The notes: generated by a model from the sequence alone, not told the origin. A stretch of 61,302 nt of DNA from Pseudomonadota bacterium (GCA_021811145.1 JAJZPN010000010.1:1-61302), one strand, 5' to 3'; positions 22,730 to 33,716 are shown, counted from the first letter of the stretch. Numbers and translations are program-made.

Positions 22730-23065
22730 ATGAATGCTCAAGCAATGTTAAAAGGTGTGAGACTGTCAGCGCAAAAAGGTCGTTTAGTGGCTGATCAGGT
22801 TCGCGGAATGAAAGTTGATCAAGCGTTGAATCTGTTGACTTTTAGCCCTAAAAAAGGCGCCAAGATTATTAAGAAAGTATTGGAATCAGCGATTGCTAAT
22901 GCTGAACATAACCTTGGTTTGGATGTGGATGAATTGAAGGTATCCACTATTTATGTAGAGAAAGGACCGGTAATGAAGCGTTTTACAGCCCGTGCTAAGG
23001 GTCGTGGTAATCGCATCGTTAAACCAACCTGCCACATCTACGTTACCGTAGCTGATAAGGAATAG
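22730..23065 (+). CDS. rplV: 50S ribosomal protein L22
   Basis: 111 residues. L22 extends a beta-hairpin into the exit tunnel near the macrolide site. That hairpin corresponds to [20 protein letters not shown] (about 82-101) and is intact, with no insertion or deletion of the resistance type. Preceded by AGGAGG and followed two bases later by rpsC. Confidence 0.97.
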   Translation: MNAQAMLKGVRLSAQKGRLVADQVRGMKVDQALNLLTFSPKKGAKIIKKVLESAIANAEHNLGLDVDELKVSTIYVEKGPVMKRFTARAKGRGNRIVKPTCHIYVTVADKE

Positions 23066-23067
23066 AT

Positions 23068-23790
23068 ATGGGACAGAAAATTCATCCAACGGGATTCCGT
23101 TTAAGTGTATTAAAAAACTGGTCTTCTAAATGGTTTGCTAATTCAAAAGCATTCCCCAAAATGTTGCAAGACGACATTAAAGTACGTGACTTTTTAAAGA
23201 AAAAATTGGCACATGCATCAGTGGGAAGAATTTTAATTGAGCGTCCTGCTAAGAATGCCAAAATCACTATTTTTAGTGCCAGACCTGGTGTGGTAATTGG
23301 TAAGAAAGGTGAAGATATTGAGGGCTTACGTAGTAGTCTTCAGAAATTAATGGGTGTTCCAGTTCATGTCAACATCGAAGAAATTCGTAAGCCAGAACTC
23401 GACGCACAAATCATTGCTGATGGTATTACTAGCCAGCTTGAAAAACGTGTCATGTTCCGCCGTGCCATGAAACGCGCTATGCAAAATGCCATGAGATTGG
23501 GTGCGCAAGGTATCAAAATTACCAGTAGCGGCCGTTTAAATGGTATCGAGATTGCTCGTACAGAATGGTATCGTGAAGGACGTGTGCCTTTGCATACATT
23601 ACGTGCTGATATTGATTTTGGTTTTTCAGAAGCGAAAACCACCTACGGCATTATTGGTGTAAAAGTACTCGTATTTAAAGGTGAGATTATGGGTCGTGGT
23701 GAACAACCGGTAGTTGCAGCTCCTGCACCTCAGGTTGAGCCCGAGAAGAAACCACGTAAGTCAGGAGCGCGAAATGCTGCAGCCAGCTAG
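23068..23790 (+). CDS. rpsC: 30S ribosomal protein S3
   Basis: 240 residues. S3 forms part of the mRNA entry helicase with S4 and S5. The KH domain carries [17 protein letters not shown] (about 72-88), and the C-terminal domain with [20 protein letters not shown] is conserved. The C-terminal tail is Ala/Pro/Lys-rich. Its last 17 bases overlap the start of rplP. Confidence 0.97.
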   Translation: MGQKIHPTGFRLSVLKNWSSKWFANSKAFPKMLQDDIKVRDFLKKKLAHASVGRILIERPAKNAKITIFSARPGVVIGKKGEDIEGLRSSLQKLMGVPVHVNIEEIRKPELDAQIIADGITSQLEKRVMFRRAMKRAMQNAMRLGAQGIKITSSGRLNGIEIARTEWYREGRVPLHTLRADIDFGFSEAKTTYGIIGVKVLVFKGEIMGRGEQPVVAAPAPQVEPEKKPRKSGARNAAAS

Positions 23791-24187
23791 AACAAAATAT
23801 CGTAAACAGCAAAAGGGTAGAAATACCGGTGTTGCAACCCGTGGTGCCAAAGTATCCTTTGGTGATTTTGGATTAAAAGCCACCGAACGTGGTCGTTTAA
23901 CTGCACGTCAAATTGAAGCAGCTCGTCGTGCGATGACTCGTCACATTAAACGTGGTGGCCGTATTTGGATTCGTATATTTCCAGATAAACCCATTTCCCG
24001 TAAACCGGCTGAAGTTCGTATGGGTAACGGTAAAGGAAGTCCTGAGTACTTTGTAGCTGAAATCGTACCAGGTAAGGTTCTCTACGAGATGGATGGTGTG
24101 GATGAAAAATTGGCGCGTGAAGCATTTACTTTAGCTGCAGCAAAATTGCCAATTGCAACCACCTTTGTAACTAGACAGTTGGGGTAG
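23774..24187 (+). CDS. rplP: 50S ribosomal protein L16
   Basis: 137 residues starting [16 protein letters not shown], the standard L16 N-terminus. The open frame extends further upstream into rpsC, but those residues do not match the family. L16 sits by the A-site tRNA and is hydroxylated on a conserved arginine in many proteobacteria. The start lies inside the end of rpsC (17-base overlap) after AGGAGCG. Confidence 0.97.
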   Translation: MLQPARTKYRKQQKGRNTGVATRGAKVSFGDFGLKATERGRLTARQIEAARRAMTRHIKRGGRIWIRIFPDKPISRKPAEVRMGNGKGSPEYFVAEIVPGKVLYEMDGVDEKLAREAFTLAAAKLPIATTFVTRQLG

Positions 24188-24192
24188 GGCAT

Positions 24193-24387
24193 ATGAAAGC
24201 AAAAGAACTGCGTACCAAATCTGTTGAAGAGTTAAATCAAGAACTCGTGTCATTGATGAAAGCGCGTTTTGGTTTAAAAATTCAAATCGCTACTCAACAG
24301 AGTAATAAGACTAGCGATCTCTTGAAATTAAGAAGAGATATCGCCAGAGTGAAAACTTTGATTCGTGAGAAGGCTATTCAATCATGA
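24193..24387 (+). CDS. rpmC: 50S ribosomal protein L29
   Basis: 64 residues, a two-helix coiled protein near the exit tunnel. [19 protein letters not shown] is the usual N-terminus. Starts 5 bases after rplP and its stop overlaps the rpsQ start by four bases. Confidence 0.96.
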   Translation: MKAKELRTKSVEELNQELVSLMKARFGLKIQIATQQSNKTSDLLKLRRDIARVKTLIREKAIQS

Positions 24388-24662
24388 CAGAAACAACAAA
24401 CGAAAAATCTCTCAACGTACGTACTCTAACCGGTACCGTTGTGAGTGATAAGATGGATAAAACAGTGACTGTTTTAGTTGAAAGAACGGTGACTCATCCT
24501 GTTATTGGGAAAGTAATCCGTCGTTCAAAAAAATATCATGCCCACGTAGAAGCCAATGATTTTCATAATGGTGACATCGTGGTTATTGAAGAGTGCCGTC
24601 CTATATCGAAAACCAAATCATGGAAAGTATCCAAATTGGTTTCTCGTGCAGAAACGGTTTAA
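24384..24662 (+). CDS. rpsQ: 30S ribosomal protein S17
   Basis: 92 residues. S17 is a primary 16S rRNA-binding OB-fold protein. The block [20 protein letters not shown] (about 13-32) is diagnostic. Its ATG overlaps the rpmC stop (ATGA). It is the last gene of the S10 group, followed by a 175-base gap with a promoter for the spc group. Confidence 0.97.
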   Translation: MTETTNEKSLNVRTLTGTVVSDKMDKTVTVLVERTVTHPVIGKVIRRSKKYHAHVEANDFHNGDIVVIEECRPISKTKSWKVSKLVSRAETV

Positions 24663-24672
24663 GGAAAGGGGC

Positions 24673-24701
24673 TTGCATTTAGTAAGTTCTTAGGTTAGAA
24701 T
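24673..24701 (+). promoter_or_regulatory. spc-operon promoter
   Basis: TTGCAT (24673-24678) and TAGAAT (24696-24701) with the ideal 17-base spacer. It lies in the rpsQ-rplN gap, the location of the spc promoter in E. coli. Start would be near 24708. Confidence 0.7.
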
Positions 24702-24707
24702 TATCGA

Positions 24708-24837
24708 TTCTTCGGAAGCAACGTTTTTTCAGTCCCTAACGGGATCCAAAACTAGCCGTCGCGCCGTGGGGTCAAAAACATCCCCGTCGGCACTAAGACA
24801 ATATGTCGGCGGAACAAGTTGGAGTGAGGCATAAGCC
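24708..24837 (+). promoter_or_regulatory. Structured leader before rplN
   Basis: About 130 bases between the predicted start and the rplN ATG. A GGGG/CCCC-based stem at about 24764-24799 closes a loop of about ten A-rich bases, extended by CCG/CGG pairs with a bulge. A shorter AGTCCC/GGGAT hairpin lies near 24731-24748. No U-tract, so a regulatory leader rather than a terminator is inferred. Confidence 0.4.
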
Positions 24838-25206
24838 ATGATTCAAATGCAATCGATGCTAGACGTCGCTGACAACACCGGCGCAAAGTCTGTTATGTGC
24901 ATCAAAGTGTTGGGCGGTTCAAAACGCCGTTACGCCAATATTGGCGATGTGATCAAGGTCAGCATTAAAACTGCTGCGCCCCGTGGTCGTGTTAAGAAAG
25001 GTGAAGTGTATAACGCTGTCGTTGTTAGAACAGCTAAGGGTGTACGTCGTCCAGACGGTTCCTTAATTAAGTTCGATGGCAATGCTGCAGTATTGTTAAA
25101 CACGAAACTCGAGCCCATTGGTACCCGTATTTTTGGGCCGGTCACCCGTGAATTGCGTACAGAACGATTCATGAAAATCGTTTCCTTGGCGCCTGAAGTA
25201 TTATAG
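24838..25206 (+). CDS. rplN: 50S ribosomal protein L14
   Basis: 122 residues, exactly the family length. L14 forms bridge B8 with 16S rRNA and binds the RsfS silencing factor. Blocks [20 protein letters not shown] and [25 protein letters not shown] (its first part) are nearly invariant. First gene of the spc group, preceded by its own promoter and leader. Confidence 0.98.
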   Translation: MIQMQSMLDVADNTGAKSVMCIKVLGGSKRRYANIGDVIKVSIKTAAPRGRVKKGEVYNAVVVRTAKGVRRPDGSLIKFDGNAAVLLNTKLEPIGTRIFGPVTRELRTERFMKIVSLAPEVL

Positions 25207-25215
25207 GAGTGTCTC

Positions 25216-25530
25216 ATGCGTAAAATCCGCAAAGGTGATGAAGTAATCGCCGTTACAGGTAAAGATAAAGGCAAGCGTGGTGTGGTACGTAGCGTTGCTC
25301 AATTTAGCCTGGTGGTTGAAGGGATTAATCGTGTTAAAAAACACCAAAAACCTAATCCAGTAAAGGGTGATCAAGGTGGCATCATTGAAAAAGAAATGCC
25401 CATACATATTTCTAACGTAGCGCTGTTTAATCCTGCTACTCAGAAAGCTGATCGTGTAGGAATTCGTGTTCTTGAAGATGGGCGTCGTGTTCGTTTCTTC
25501 AAGTCCAATGGTGAAGTCGTAGACGCGTAA
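25216..25530 (+). CDS. rplX: 50S ribosomal protein L24
   Basis: 104 residues with an N-terminal KOW motif ([20 protein letters not shown]). L24 is an assembly initiator near the tunnel exit. Preceded by TAGGAG and positioned 9 bases after rplN and 9 before rplE. Confidence 0.97.
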   Translation: MRKIRKGDEVIAVTGKDKGKRGVVRSVAQFSLVVEGINRVKKHQKPNPVKGDQGGIIEKEMPIHISNVALFNPATQKADRVGIRVLEDGRRVRFFKSNGEVVDA

Positions 25531-25539
25531 GGATAAGAT

Positions 25540-26079
25540 ATGAGTCGTCTCAATAGTTTTTACAAAGAAACAGTAGTGCCAAGCTTGATGAAAGAGTTTG
25601 GTTATAACTCTGTTATGGAAGTGCCAAAAATCACCAAAATCACTCTTAACATGGGTGTGGGTGAGGCGGTGGCTGATAAAAAAGTGATCGAGCATGCGGT
25701 TGGTGATATGCAAAAGATTGCAGGTCAAAAGCCTGTGGTTACCAAATCACGTAAATCAATTGCAGGTTTTAAAATCCGTCAGGGTTACCCAATTGGTTGT
25801 ATGGTTACCTTACGTCGTGAACGTATGTATGAGTTTTTGGATCGCTTGATTTCTATTGCTATCCCTCGTATTCGAGACTTTCGTGGTATTTCAGGTCGCT
25901 CTTTTGATGGTCGTGGTAATTACAGTATGGGTGTTAAAGAGCAAACCATATTTCCTGAAATCGAGTATGACAAGATTGATGCAGTGCGTGGTATGAATAT
26001 TACTATTACCACCACAGCAAAAACAGATGCAGAAGCCAAAGCGCTTTTGCTTGCCTTTAAATTTCCTTTGAAAGTCTGA
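25540..26079 (+). CDS. rplE: 50S ribosomal protein L5
   Basis: 179 residues. L5 binds 5S rRNA and contacts P-site tRNA. Conserved [17 protein letters not shown] and the [21 protein letters not shown] region are present. In E. coli the S8 repressor site overlaps the start of this gene. No equivalent structure was confirmed here. Confidence 0.98.
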   Translation: MSRLNSFYKETVVPSLMKEFGYNSVMEVPKITKITLNMGVGEAVADKKVIEHAVGDMQKIAGQKPVVTKSRKSIAGFKIRQGYPIGCMVTLRRERMYEFLDRLISIAIPRIRDFRGISGRSFDGRGNYSMGVKEQTIFPEIEYDKIDAVRGMNITITTTAKTDAEAKALLLAFKFPLKV

Positions 26080-26087
26080 GGTTCAGA

Positions 26088-26393
26088 GTGGCTAAACTTT
26101 CACTAATTAATAGAGAACAAAAGCGTCGCGATTTAGTAAAGAAATTTGCTGAAAAACGTGCTCAATTGTTAAGTGTGATTAACGATAGCAAGGCGACTGA
26201 TGACGCCCGCTATCAAGCTCGGGTTGCTTTGCAGAATTTGCCTCGCAACTCTAGCCCAACGAGACTACGCAACCGTTGTGCCTTAACGGGTAGACCGCGT
26301 GGTGTGTATAGAAAATTTGGTTTGGGGCGTAACAAGCTCCGTGAGATCGCAATGCGTGGTGAAATCCCAGGCATGATCAAAGCCAGTTGGTAG
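26088..26393 (+). CDS. rpsN: 30S ribosomal protein S14 (zinc-free form)
   Basis: 101 residues, the long form without the zinc-ribbon cysteines. Ends with the family block [12 protein letters not shown]. The start codon is GTG at 26088 with a GAGGTTCAG ribosome binding region. S14 is a late-assembling head protein. Confidence 0.97.
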   Translation: MAKLSLINREQKRRDLVKKFAEKRAQLLSVINDSKATDDARYQARVALQNLPRNSSPTRLRNRCALTGRPRGVYRKFGLGRNKLREIAMRGEIPGMIKASW

Positions 26394-26410
26394 GACCAGG
26401 AGCGCATTCA

Positions 26411-26806
26411 ATGAGCATGACAGATCCAATCGCCGATATGCTAACTCGTATCCGTAACGCCCAGCGTGCGGAAAAAAATAGTGTATCGATGCCTTCTTCT
26501 AAATTGAAAGTGGCAATTGCCAAAGTTCTAAAAGACGAAGGTTATATTGATGGTTATTCAGTCCATCAAAATGACAATAAACCAACCTTAGAGTTGGCTC
26601 TAAAATATTACGCTGGTCGTCCGGTTATCGAGATGATTGAGCGTGTAAGCCGTCCAGGTTTACGCATTTATAAGAGCTGCCAAGAAATTCCTAAGGTCAT
26701 GAACGGGTTAGGTGTAGCCATTGTGTCTACCCCTGCTGGAGTGATAACTGATCGTGCCGCACGTCACCGTAATGTAGGTGGTGAAGTGTTGTGTATCGTG
26801 GCTTAA
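26411..26806 (+). CDS. rpsH: 30S ribosomal protein S8
   Basis: 131 residues from the ATG at 26411 ([18 protein letters not shown]), preceded by CAGGAGCG. The frame opens 24 bases earlier inside rpsN, but that extension is not family-like. S8 binds helix 21 of 16S rRNA and represses the spc operon in E. coli. The C-terminal [20 protein letters not shown] motif is present. Confidence 0.97.
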   Translation: MSMTDPIADMLTRIRNAQRAEKNSVSMPSSKLKVAIAKVLKDEGYIDGYSVHQNDNKPTLELALKYYAGRPVIEMIERVSRPGLRIYKSCQEIPKVMNGLGVAIVSTPAGVITDRAARHRNVGGEVLCIVA

Positions 26807-26816
26807 GGAGATAACG

Positions 26817-27350
26817 ATGTCACGTATAGCAAATAACCCAGTTATTCTTCCTGAAAAAGTTGAGATCACTATTGGTTCTGGTGAGATTTCAGTGAAAGGA
26901 CCCTTAGGTGCATTAAAGCAACATTTGGGTGACCAAGTGATTGTTGAAAAAACTGATAACGTATTGTCTTTTAAAGCAGCTAATTCGAGTCAGTTTGCTA
27001 ATGCCATGTCAGGAACAGCGCGTGCTTTAGTGTTTAACATGGTAACTGGTGTGACGAAGGGTTGGGAAAAGAAGTTAACCTTAGTGGGCGTTGGATACCG
27101 TGCTCAAGCACAGGGTGATAAATTGAATTTAAGTCTTGGCTTTTCTCATCCTGTAGTGCATCAGATGCCAGCAGGAATTAAAGTTGAGACGCCTAGCCAA
27201 ACTGAGATCATTATTAAAGGTATTGATCGTCAGGTGGTAGGGCAAGTGGCTGCGGAAGTTCGCGCATATCGTAAACCTGAGCCTTATAAAGGTAAAGGTG
27301 TTCGTTATGCTGACGAGCAGATTATTTTGAAAGAAACTAAGAAGAAATAA
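26817..27350 (+). CDS. rplF: 50S ribosomal protein L6
   Basis: 177 residues starting MSRIANNPV after a strong AAGGAG. L6 has two duplicated domains and sits by the sarcin-ricin loop. The C-terminal [20 protein letters not shown] is diagnostic. A longer frame begins inside rpsH and is not used. Confidence 0.97.
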   Translation: MSRIANNPVILPEKVEITIGSGEISVKGPLGALKQHLGDQVIVEKTDNVLSFKAANSSQFANAMSGTARALVFNMVTGVTKGWEKKLTLVGVGYRAQAQGDKLNLSLGFSHPVVHQMPAGIKVETPSQTEIIIKGIDRQVVGQVAAEVRAYRKPEPYKGKGVRYADEQIILKETKKK

Positions 27351-27362
27351 GGCGACTAGATC

Positions 27363-27716
27363 ATGATGCATGACAACGGAAGAGTTCGGCGCGCACGTAA
27401 AACCCGTGCAAAAATCGCTCAGTTGTGCGCAGTACGTTTAACTGTACATCGTACCAATCAGCATGTTTATGCGCAGATTATTGATGCAACAGGATCTAAA
27501 GTATTGGCTAGTGCCTCTACTCTTGAGCCTGAAGTAAGAAAAGAGATTGCCAATGGTGGCAATGTCAATGCAGCAACCGCAGTGGGTAAGCGTATTGCTG
27601 AAAAAGCGATTAAAGCTGGTGTTGAAACTGTGGCTTTTGATCGTTCAGGTTTCCGTTATCACGGTCGCATTAAGGCTTTGGCTGATGCAGCACGTGAAGG
27701 CGGATTGAAGTTTTAA
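27363..27716 (+). CDS. rplR: 50S ribosomal protein L18
   Basis: 117 residues. L18 binds 5S rRNA with L5 and L25. The C-terminal [20 protein letters not shown] block is conserved. Two consecutive ATGs lie at 27363 and 27366; either could start translation. Confidence 0.97.
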   Translation: MMHDNGRVRRARKTRAKIAQLCAVRLTVHRTNQHVYAQIIDATGSKVLASASTLEPEVRKEIANGGNVNAATAVGKRIAEKAIKAGVETVAFDRSGFRYHGRIKALADAAREGGLKF

Positions 27717-27740
27717 TTAGCGAACCCATCGGGATAGCAC

Positions 27741-28250
27741 ATGGCAAAAATTGAAAATACAGAAGAGCGTACAGACGGTTTACGCGAAAAAATGGTAGCA
27801 GTTAATCGTGTTACCAAAGTAGTTAAAGGTGGTCGTATCTTAGGTTTTGCGGCTTTAACCGTAGTTGGTGATGGCGATGGTGGTATTGGAATGGGCAAAG
27901 GTAAGTCCCGTGAAGTACCCGTTGCTGTTCAAAAAGCAATGGAACAAGCACGTCGCAAAATGGTAAAAGTGAACTTAAAGAACGGTACTTTATATCATCA
28001 AGTGATTGGTGAACATGGTTCTGCAAAGGTCTTCATGCAACCCGCTTCAGAGGGTACTGGTATTATTGCCGGTGGTCCAATGAGAGCAGTGTTTGAAGTA
28101 ATGGGTGTAACTGATGTGTTGGCCAAGTGTATTGGTTCAACCAATCCTTACAACGTGATTCGTGCAACATTAAATGGTTTGCTGGCTACGCGCCGTCCAT
28201 CTGAGATTGCTGCTAAACGTGGTAAGACAGTTGAAGAAATTACGGAGTAA
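27741..28250 (+). CDS. rpsE: 30S ribosomal protein S5
   Basis: 169 residues. S5 takes part in decoding fidelity and mRNA unwinding with S3 and S4. The double-stranded RNA-binding domain with [20 protein letters not shown] (about 29-48) and [17 protein letters not shown] are conserved. rpmD follows after four bases. Confidence 0.98.
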   Translation: MAKIENTEERTDGLREKMVAVNRVTKVVKGGRILGFAALTVVGDGDGGIGMGKGKSREVPVAVQKAMEQARRKMVKVNLKNGTLYHQVIGEHGSAKVFMQPASEGTGIIAGGPMRAVFEVMGVTDVLAKCIGSTNPYNVIRATLNGLLATRRPSEIAAKRGKTVEEITE

Positions 28251-28254
28251 TTCC

Positions 28255-28443
28255 ATGTCAGCTTCTCAAAATAAAACATTACGTGTGACTTTATATAAGA
28301 GCCCTATTGGTGCTATTCAATCTCACCGCGCCTGTGTTCGTGGTTTAGGATTAAAACGCATGCACCATGTGGTGGAAGTAATCGATACTCCAGAGAACCG
28401 TGGCATGATTAATAAAGTCAGTCACTTGGTTCGTGTGGTGTAG
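28255..28443 (+). CDS. rpmD: 50S ribosomal protein L30
   Basis: 62 residues from the ATG at 28255 ([19 protein letters not shown]). The open frame extends upstream inside rpsE but without family resemblance. L30 contacts 23S and is a small non-essential surface protein in some species. The block [20 protein letters not shown] is diagnostic. Confidence 0.96.
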   Translation: MSASQNKTLRVTLYKSPIGAIQSHRACVRGLGLKRMHHVVEVIDTPENRGMINKVSHLVRVV

Positions 28444-28460
28444 TCATTAAGGAAGGTATT

Positions 28461-28910
28461 ATGGAACTCAATACAATTAAACCTGCTGAAGGTGCTAAAA
28501 AAGCCCGTCGACGTGTAGGCCGCGGTATTGGTAGTGGTCTTGGTAAGACTGCTGGTCGTGGTCATAAGGGTCAAAAAAGCCGTTCGGGTGGTTTCCATAA
28601 AGTCGGTTTTGAAGGTGGACAGATGCCCTTGCAGCGTCGTTTACCAAAACGTGGTTTCCAACCAGTTAACCGTCATGAAACAGAACAAGTTCGCTTGTCT
28701 GATCTAATGAAAGTGGAAAGTGACGTTATTGATTTGTTGGCTTTAAAACAAGCTGGTTTAGTGTCAACCAGTGCGGGTGGCGCAAAAGTGTTTTTGAAGG
28801 GCGAAGTAACTCGCGCCTTAAAATTAGAAGGTATTTTTGTGACCCAAGGTGCTAAGGCTGCTATTGAGAAAGCTGGTGGCAGCATTAAAGTGGATGCTGA
28901 GGCTAGCTAA
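28461..28910 (+). CDS. rplO: 50S ribosomal protein L15
   Basis: 149 residues. L15 is a late assembly protein with a glycine- and arginine-rich N-terminal extension ([20 protein letters not shown], about 14-33) that penetrates the subunit. Its stop TAA shares a base with the secY start, so SecY production is coupled to rplO translation. Confidence 0.97.
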   Translation: MELNTIKPAEGAKKARRRVGRGIGSGLGKTAGRGHKGQKSRSGGFHKVGFEGGQMPLQRRLPKRGFQPVNRHETEQVRLSDLMKVESDVIDLLALKQAGLVSTSAGGAKVFLKGEVTRALKLEGIFVTQGAKAAIEKAGGSIKVDAEAS

Positions 28911-30211
28911 TGGTCACCTCCGCTGCCATGAATCAAGATAAATTTGGCGATTTAAAACGTCGCTTGTGGTTTGTTTTAGGTGCATTGGTGGTCTATCGTA
29001 TTGGCGCGCATATACCTGTACCAGGAATTAATCCTGTTGAGTTAGCACGTTTATTCAATAGCCAACAAGGTGGCATTTTGGGCATGTTTAACATGTTCTC
29101 GGGTGGTGCTTTATCACGCTTTACGGTATTTGCTTTAGGGATTATGCCCTACATTTCTGCCTCTATTATTATGCAGTTGTTGGGCACAGTGATTCCAAGT
29201 ATTGAAGCCTTGAAAAAAGAAGGTGAAGCGGGTCGTCGTAAGATTACTCAGTACACTCGTTACGGCACAGTAGTGTTGGCTTTTTTTCAGGCAGTGGGTA
29301 TTGCAGTTGCCCTAGAAGCTCAACCTGGTCTAGTGATCGATCCCGGTTTGGCTTTTCGCATGACTACCGCCGTAACCTTGGTTACGGGTACGATGTTTTT
29401 GATGTGGTTGGGTGAGCAAATTACCGAGCGCGGTATTGGTAACGGTATATCAATGATTATCTTTGCTGGTATTGTAGCTGGTTTGCCACGCGCCATTGGT
29501 AGTACCTTAGAGTTAGTAAGAACGGGTGCTTTTTCTTGGTTTATGGCAATTGCCTTGTTTGTTGCTGTGGCATTAATCACTGCTCTAGTGGTCTTTGTTG
29601 AGCGTGGACAACGAAAAATTATTGTTAATTACGCTAAAAGACAAGTGGGTAACAAGATATACGGTGGTCAAAGTTCACATTTACCACTTAAGCTCAATAT
29701 GGCCGGAGTGATTCCACCCATTTTTGCTAGCAGTATTATTTTGTTTCCAGCAACACTAGCAGGTTGGTTTGGTAGCCATGAGAAGTTTAGTTGGTTAAAG
29801 GATGTCAGTGCTGTATTAAGTCCTGGACAACCTGTGTATGTATTGCTTTACACTGCTGCAATTGTGTTCTTTTGTTTCTTTTACACAGCATTGGTGTTTA
29901 ACAGTAAAGAAACGGCAGATAATTTAAAGAAAAGCGGTGCGTTTGTACCAGGAATTCGTCCAGGTGAACAAACAGCGCGCTACATTGATAAGATTATGAC
30001 GCGCTTGACATTAACGGGTGCAATTTACATTGCCTTAGTGTGTTTGTTGCCTGAGTTTTTAATCGTGAAGTTTAATGTACCGTTTTACTTTGGTGGTACT
30101 TCATTATTAATTATTGTTGTAGTCACTATGGATTTTATGGCACAGGTTCAATCTTATGCCATGGCGCAGCAATATGAGAGTTTGTTAAAGAAAGCTAATT
30201 TGAAGGGATAA
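28910..30211 (+). CDS. secY: Preprotein translocase subunit SecY
   Basis: 433 residues with ten predicted membrane helices, the channel-forming subunit of SecYEG. The N-terminal [20 protein letters not shown] and plug-region block [14 protein letters not shown] are typical, as are the cytoplasmic loop with [19 protein letters not shown] and the C-terminal [18 protein letters not shown]. The ATG at 28910 overlaps the rplO stop. An internal ATG at 28928 is an alternative. Confidence 0.97.
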   Translation: MVTSAAMNQDKFGDLKRRLWFVLGALVVYRIGAHIPVPGINPVELARLFNSQQGGILGMFNMFSGGALSRFTVFALGIMPYISASIIMQLLGTVIPSIEALKKEGEAGRRKITQYTRYGTVVLAFFQAVGIAVALEAQPGLVIDPGLAFRMTTAVTLVTGTMFLMWLGEQITERGIGNGISMIIFAGIVAGLPRAIGSTLELVRTGAFSWFMAIALFVAVALITALVVFVERGQRKIIVNYAKRQVGNKIYGGQSSHLPLKLNMAGVIPPIFASSIILFPATLAGWFGSHEKFSWLKDVSAVLSPGQPVYVLLYTAAIVFFCFFYTALVFNSKETADNLKKSGAFVPGIRPGEQTARYIDKIMTRLTLTGAIYIALVCLLPEFLIVKFNVPFYFGGTSLLIIVVVTMDFMAQVQSYAMAQQYESLLKKANLKG

Positions 30212-30222
30212 GACGAGAGTCA

Positions 30223-30441
30223 ATGGCTAAAGAAGATACGATCGAGATGCAGGGTGAAATTTTAGAAACCCTTCCCAACGCAACATTTCGCGTTAAACTC
30301 GAAAACGATCATGTGGTGTTAGGACATATATCTGGGAAAATGCGTATGCACTACATACGTATTCTTCCTGGGGATAAAGTAACGGTGGAATTGACACCTT
30401 ATGATTTAACTCGGTGCCGGATTACCTTCCGCGCCAAGTAA
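30223..30441 (+). CDS. infA: Translation initiation factor IF-1
   Basis: 72 residues, a single S1-like OB fold. [20 protein letters not shown] and [20 protein letters not shown] are diagnostic. IF-1 occupies the 30S A site during initiation. Its place between secY and rpmJ is typical of betaproteobacteria and some other bacteria, whereas E. coli has infA elsewhere. Confidence 0.97.
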   Translation: MAKEDTIEMQGEILETLPNATFRVKLENDHVVLGHISGKMRMHYIRILPGDKVTVELTPYDLTRCRITFRAK

Positions 30442-30462
30442 TGAGAATGTAGGAGAAATAGT

Positions 30463-30576
30463 ATGAAGGTACAAGCATCAGTAAAAAAAGTGTGTCGTAA
30501 GTGTAAGTTAGTACGACGTAAAGGTGTATTGCGAGTGATTTGTGATGATCCTCGCCACAAACAGCGCCAGGGTTAA
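30463..30576 (+). CDS. rpmJ: 50S ribosomal protein L36 (zinc-binding form)
   Basis: 37 residues translated directly from the sequence: begins [20 protein letters not shown] and ends PRHKQRQG. Cys11, Cys14, Cys27 and His32 form the zinc ribbon of the C+ type. AGGAG lies 8 bases before the ATG. It is one of the last proteins to join the large subunit. The form suggests no zinc-sparing adaptation at this locus. Confidence 0.96.
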   Translation: MKVQASVKKVCRKCKLVRRKGVLRVICDDPRHKQRQG

Positions 30577-30612
30577 TCTGGTGATTTAACGTAACAAGAT
30601 CGAGGTCGTTTT

Positions 30613-30975
30613 ATGGCACGTATTGCTGGGGTTAATATCCCGAATCATCAACATGCAGAAATTGCTTTGACAGCAATTTACGGTATTGGACGTTCCACTG
30701 CGCGTAACATTTGTGCCGCAGCGGGAGTGAATACCAGCACTAAAATTAAAGATATATCTGACGCCGACATGGAAAAGTTACGTGTTGAAGTCACCAAATA
30801 TGCAGTAGAAGGTGATCTACGACGCGAGGTTTCATTAAACATTAAACGTTTAATGGATCTGGGTAGCTACCGTGGTAGTCGTCATCGTCGTGGCTTACCA
30901 TGCCGTGGACAGCGCACACGCACTAACGCGCGTACACGTAAGGGACCACGTAAAGCAGTACGTACAACGAAGTAA
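30613..30975 (+). CDS. rpsM: 30S ribosomal protein S13
   Basis: 120 residues. S13 forms intersubunit bridges from the 30S head and contacts P-site tRNA through its basic C-terminus. [20 protein letters not shown] and [20 protein letters not shown] are characteristic. First gene of the alpha group, 36 bases after rpmJ. Confidence 0.98.
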   Translation: MARIAGVNIPNHQHAEIALTAIYGIGRSTARNICAAAGVNTSTKIKDISDADMEKLRVEVTKYAVEGDLRREVSLNIKRLMDLGSYRGSRHRRGLPCRGQRTRTNARTRKGPRKAVRTTK

Positions 30976-30991
30976 TTGAAAGGATATTTGA

Positions 30992-31387
30992 ATGGTTAAG
31001 GCAAATACAGCAAACCGTGTTCGCAAAAAGGTTAAAAAGAATGTGGCAGAAGGCATCGCTCACATTCACGCATCCTTTAACAACACCATTGTCACCATCA
31101 CTGATCGCCAAGGTAATGCGCTGTCATGGGCAACCTCAGGGAGTAATGGTTTCAAAGGATCACGTAAAAGTACTCCTTTTGCAGCACAGATTGCTGCAGA
31201 ACACGCAGGTAAAGCTGCGCAAGAGTGTGGTGTAAAAAATCTTGAAGTCAGAATCAAAGGGCCTGGACCTGGTCGTGAATCAGCTGTTCGTGCTTTGAAT
31301 GCTGCTGGCTTTAAAATCACCAGTATTTCAGATGTGACGCCGGTACCCCATAACGGTTGCCGTCCCCCTAAAAAGCGTCGTATTTAA
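30992..31387 (+). CDS. rpsK: 30S ribosomal protein S11
   Basis: 131 residues. S11 lies on the platform near the Shine-Dalgarno helix. Conserved [20 protein letters not shown] and the C-terminal [19 protein letters not shown] are present, including the asparagine-glycine pair that is converted to isoaspartate in E. coli. Confidence 0.98.
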   Translation: MVKANTANRVRKKVKKNVAEGIAHIHASFNNTIVTITDRQGNALSWATSGSNGFKGSRKSTPFAAQIAAEHAGKAAQECGVKNLEVRIKGPGPGRESAVRALNAAGFKITSISDVTPVPHNGCRPPKKRRI

Positions 31388-31408
31388 CCCAGGATCAGGA
31401 GAACGATT

Positions 31409-32035
31409 GTGGCAAGAAACCTGGATGCAAAATGTCGTCAGTGTCGCCGTGAAGGTGAGAAGCTGTTCTTAAAAGGTGAGAAGTGTTTCACTGATAAGTG
31501 TGCAATTGAAAGACGTGCTTATGCACCTGGCCAGCATGGTCAGAAGCAAGGCCGTTTATCTGACTACGGTGGTCAGTTACGTGCAAAACAAAAAATCCGT
31601 CGTATTTACGGCGTATTAGAAAGACAGTTCCGTAGCGTCTATCATGATGCAGAACGCTCACGCGGTATTACCGGTGAAGTGTTACTACAGAACCTAGAAT
31701 CACGTTTAGATAACGTGGCCTACCGTATGGGTTTTGGCGCATCACGTGCTGAAGCCCGTCAAGTAGTACGTCACAATGGCGTATTGGTGAATGGCCGCCG
31801 CGTGAATATTCCTTCATACCAAGTGCGTCCTGGTGATCAAGTGGAAATCGCTGATAAATCAAAAAACCAGTTACGTATCAAAGGTGCTGTTGAAGCTGCT
31901 GAAAACCGTGGTTTCCCAGAATGGTTAGAAGTCGATGCGAAAGCGATGAAAGGCGTGTTTAAAGCACGTCCACAGCGTAGCGAGTTGTCTTCTACTATGA
32001 ACGAATCATTGGTAGTGGAATTGTATTCTAAATAA
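31409..32035 (+). CDS. rpsD: 30S ribosomal protein S4
   Basis: 208 residues. S4 nucleates 30S assembly and, in E. coli, represses the alpha operon. The N-terminal region contains Cys9, Cys12, Cys26 and Cys31, the zinc-ligand arrangement seen in some S4 proteins. The S4 RNA-binding domain ([20 protein letters not shown], about 94-113) is intact. The start codon is GTG at 31409 preceded by AGGAGA. Confidence 0.97.
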   Translation: MARNLDAKCRQCRREGEKLFLKGEKCFTDKCAIERRAYAPGQHGQKQGRLSDYGGQLRAKQKIRRIYGVLERQFRSVYHDAERSRGITGEVLLQNLESRLDNVAYRMGFGASRAEARQVVRHNGVLVNGRRVNIPSYQVRPGDQVEIADKSKNQLRIKGAVEAAENRGFPEWLEVDAKAMKGVFKARPQRSELSSTMNESLVVELYSK

Positions 32036-32071
32036 TTGGGATGATTTCCTGTTAGAAGTTGACAAGGACAA

Positions 32072-33061
32072 ATGATGCAAAACCAAAATGCCTCTTTTTT
32101 AAAACCTCGTAGCATTGAGGTTCAAAATATTTCACCTACCTATGCTAAGGTAGTTATGGAGCCCTTTGAACGTGGTTATGGGCACACTTTAGGTAACGCT
32201 TTGCGTCGAATTTTATTATCTTCAATGGCTGGTTTCGCTCCCACTGAAGTGAAAATTGCTGGCGTGTTACACGAGTACTCAACCGTTGAAGGGGTACAAG
32301 AAGACGTTGTTGATCTTCTGTTAAACCTAAAAGGTGTTGTATTGAAATTACATAACCATACCGAGTCCATTCTTAAATTAGTTAAGGAAGGTCCGGGAGT
32401 GGTAACGGCAGGCGATATTGAAGCGCAGCATGATGTGGAAATTATTAATCCAGATCACGTGATTGCTCACTTAACCGCAGGCGGTAAACTTGATATGCAA
32501 ATTAAAGTTGAGCAAGGTCGTGGTTATCAACCTGCTACTGTGCGCGGTATTGATCAAGAATCCCGGGCTGTGGGTGGTATTCAGTTAGATGCTTCATTTA
32601 GCCCGATTCACCGTGTAAGTTATTCCGTTGAAAGCGCACGTGTTGAGCAACGTACAGACTTAGACAAGTTGGTTATGGATATTGAAACCAATGGTGCAAT
32701 TGACCCTGAAGAGGCAGTGCGTTTTGCTGCGCGAATCCTTATGGATCAGTTGAGTATTTTTGCTGATTTACAGGGCACCCCATTAACTACAGAGGCAGCT
32801 AAAGTTCCACAAGTGGATCCCATACTGTTACAACCTGTAGATGATTTAGAGTTAACTGTACGTTCAGCGAACTGTTTGAAAGCTGAAAATATTTATTACA
32901 TTGGTGATTTAATTCAACGCACTGAAACTGAGTTGTTGAAGACACCAAACCTAGGTCGTAAGTCTCTCAATGAAATTAAAGAAGTATTGGCATCCAAGAG
33001 CTTAACCTTGGGTATGAAACTTGAGAACTGGCCACCTGCTAACTTAGCAGAACGTCGTTAA
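32072..33061 (+). CDS. rpoA: DNA-directed RNA polymerase subunit alpha
   Basis: 329 residues. The N-terminal domain (to about 235) dimerises and recruits beta and beta'. It contains [20 protein letters not shown]. The C-terminal domain (about 250-320, with [20 protein letters not shown]) binds UP elements and activators and keeps the key arginine and asparagine positions of the 265 determinant. Cotranscribed with rpsD and rplQ. Confidence 0.99.
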   Translation: MMQNQNASFLKPRSIEVQNISPTYAKVVMEPFERGYGHTLGNALRRILLSSMAGFAPTEVKIAGVLHEYSTVEGVQEDVVDLLLNLKGVVLKLHNHTESILKLVKEGPGVVTAGDIEAQHDVEIINPDHVIAHLTAGGKLDMQIKVEQGRGYQPATVRGIDQESRAVGGIQLDASFSPIHRVSYSVESARVEQRTDLDKLVMDIETNGAIDPEEAVRFAARILMDQLSIFADLQGTPLTTEAAKVPQVDPILLQPVDDLELTVRSANCLKAENIYYIGDLIQRTETELLKTPNLGRKSLNEIKEVLASKSLTLGMKLENWPPANLAERR

Positions 33062-33088
33062 GACTGAATTGTTGAAAGGAATGAAATT

Positions 33089-33481
33089 ATGCGTCACCGC
33101 TTAAGTAACCGTAAATTAAATCGCACTTCAAGTCATCGCTTGGCGATGTTACGCAATATGACCAATTCATTATTGCGTCATGAAGTGATTAAAACCACTT
33201 TACCTAAGGCCAAAGAATTACGTCGTGTGGCTGAGCCTTTGATTACTTTAGGTAAAGAGCCTACTTTAAACAACCGTCGTACCGCTTTCAATCGCTTACG
33301 TGATCGCGATATGGTAACCAAGTTGTTTAATGAATTGGGTCCTCGCTATAAAGCCCGTAATGGGGGTTACTTACGTATCCTCAAGTTCGGTTTCCGCCAA
33401 GGGGACAATGCTCCTATGGCATTGGTTGAGCTGTTGGACCGTCCTGATGAGGTTGAAGCCACTGAGGTTCAAGAAGCGTAA
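33089..33481 (+). CDS. rplQ: 50S ribosomal protein L17
   Basis: 130 residues, starting [21 protein letters not shown]17 sits near the tunnel exit. Last gene of the ribosomal cluster, with a strong terminator beginning 24 bases after its stop. Confidence 0.98.
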   Translation: MRHRLSNRKLNRTSSHRLAMLRNMTNSLLRHEVIKTTLPKAKELRRVAEPLITLGKEPTLNNRRTAFNRLRDRDMVTKLFNELGPRYKARNGGYLRILKFGFRQGDNAPMALVELLDRPDEVEATEVQEA

Positions 33482-33504
33482 TTAATAGTTTGTGTTGATT
33501 GATT

Positions 33505-33536
33505 AAAACCCTAACTTAAAGTTAGGGTTTTTTTTT
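33505..33536 (+). terminator. Intrinsic terminator after rplQ
   Basis: Perfect stem of at least 10 bp, 33506-33515 with 33521-33530, five-base loop TTAAA, followed by a run of nine T. This closes the 32-kb plus-strand ribosomal block. Confidence 0.95.
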
Positions 33537-33716
33537 GGCTTTATGTGATGAGTTATATGGTTAAATAAAATAGATCTAGCTAGTATCAATGTGTGGTTAT
33601 TAATATTGTGGTAAAAATTGATCATTACTCTTGCTAACAATGTCACTCAAATAAGGTCTTATGGTACATATATGGTGATCGTTAAATTTAATACTGAGCA
33701 CAACATAGATTGACTA

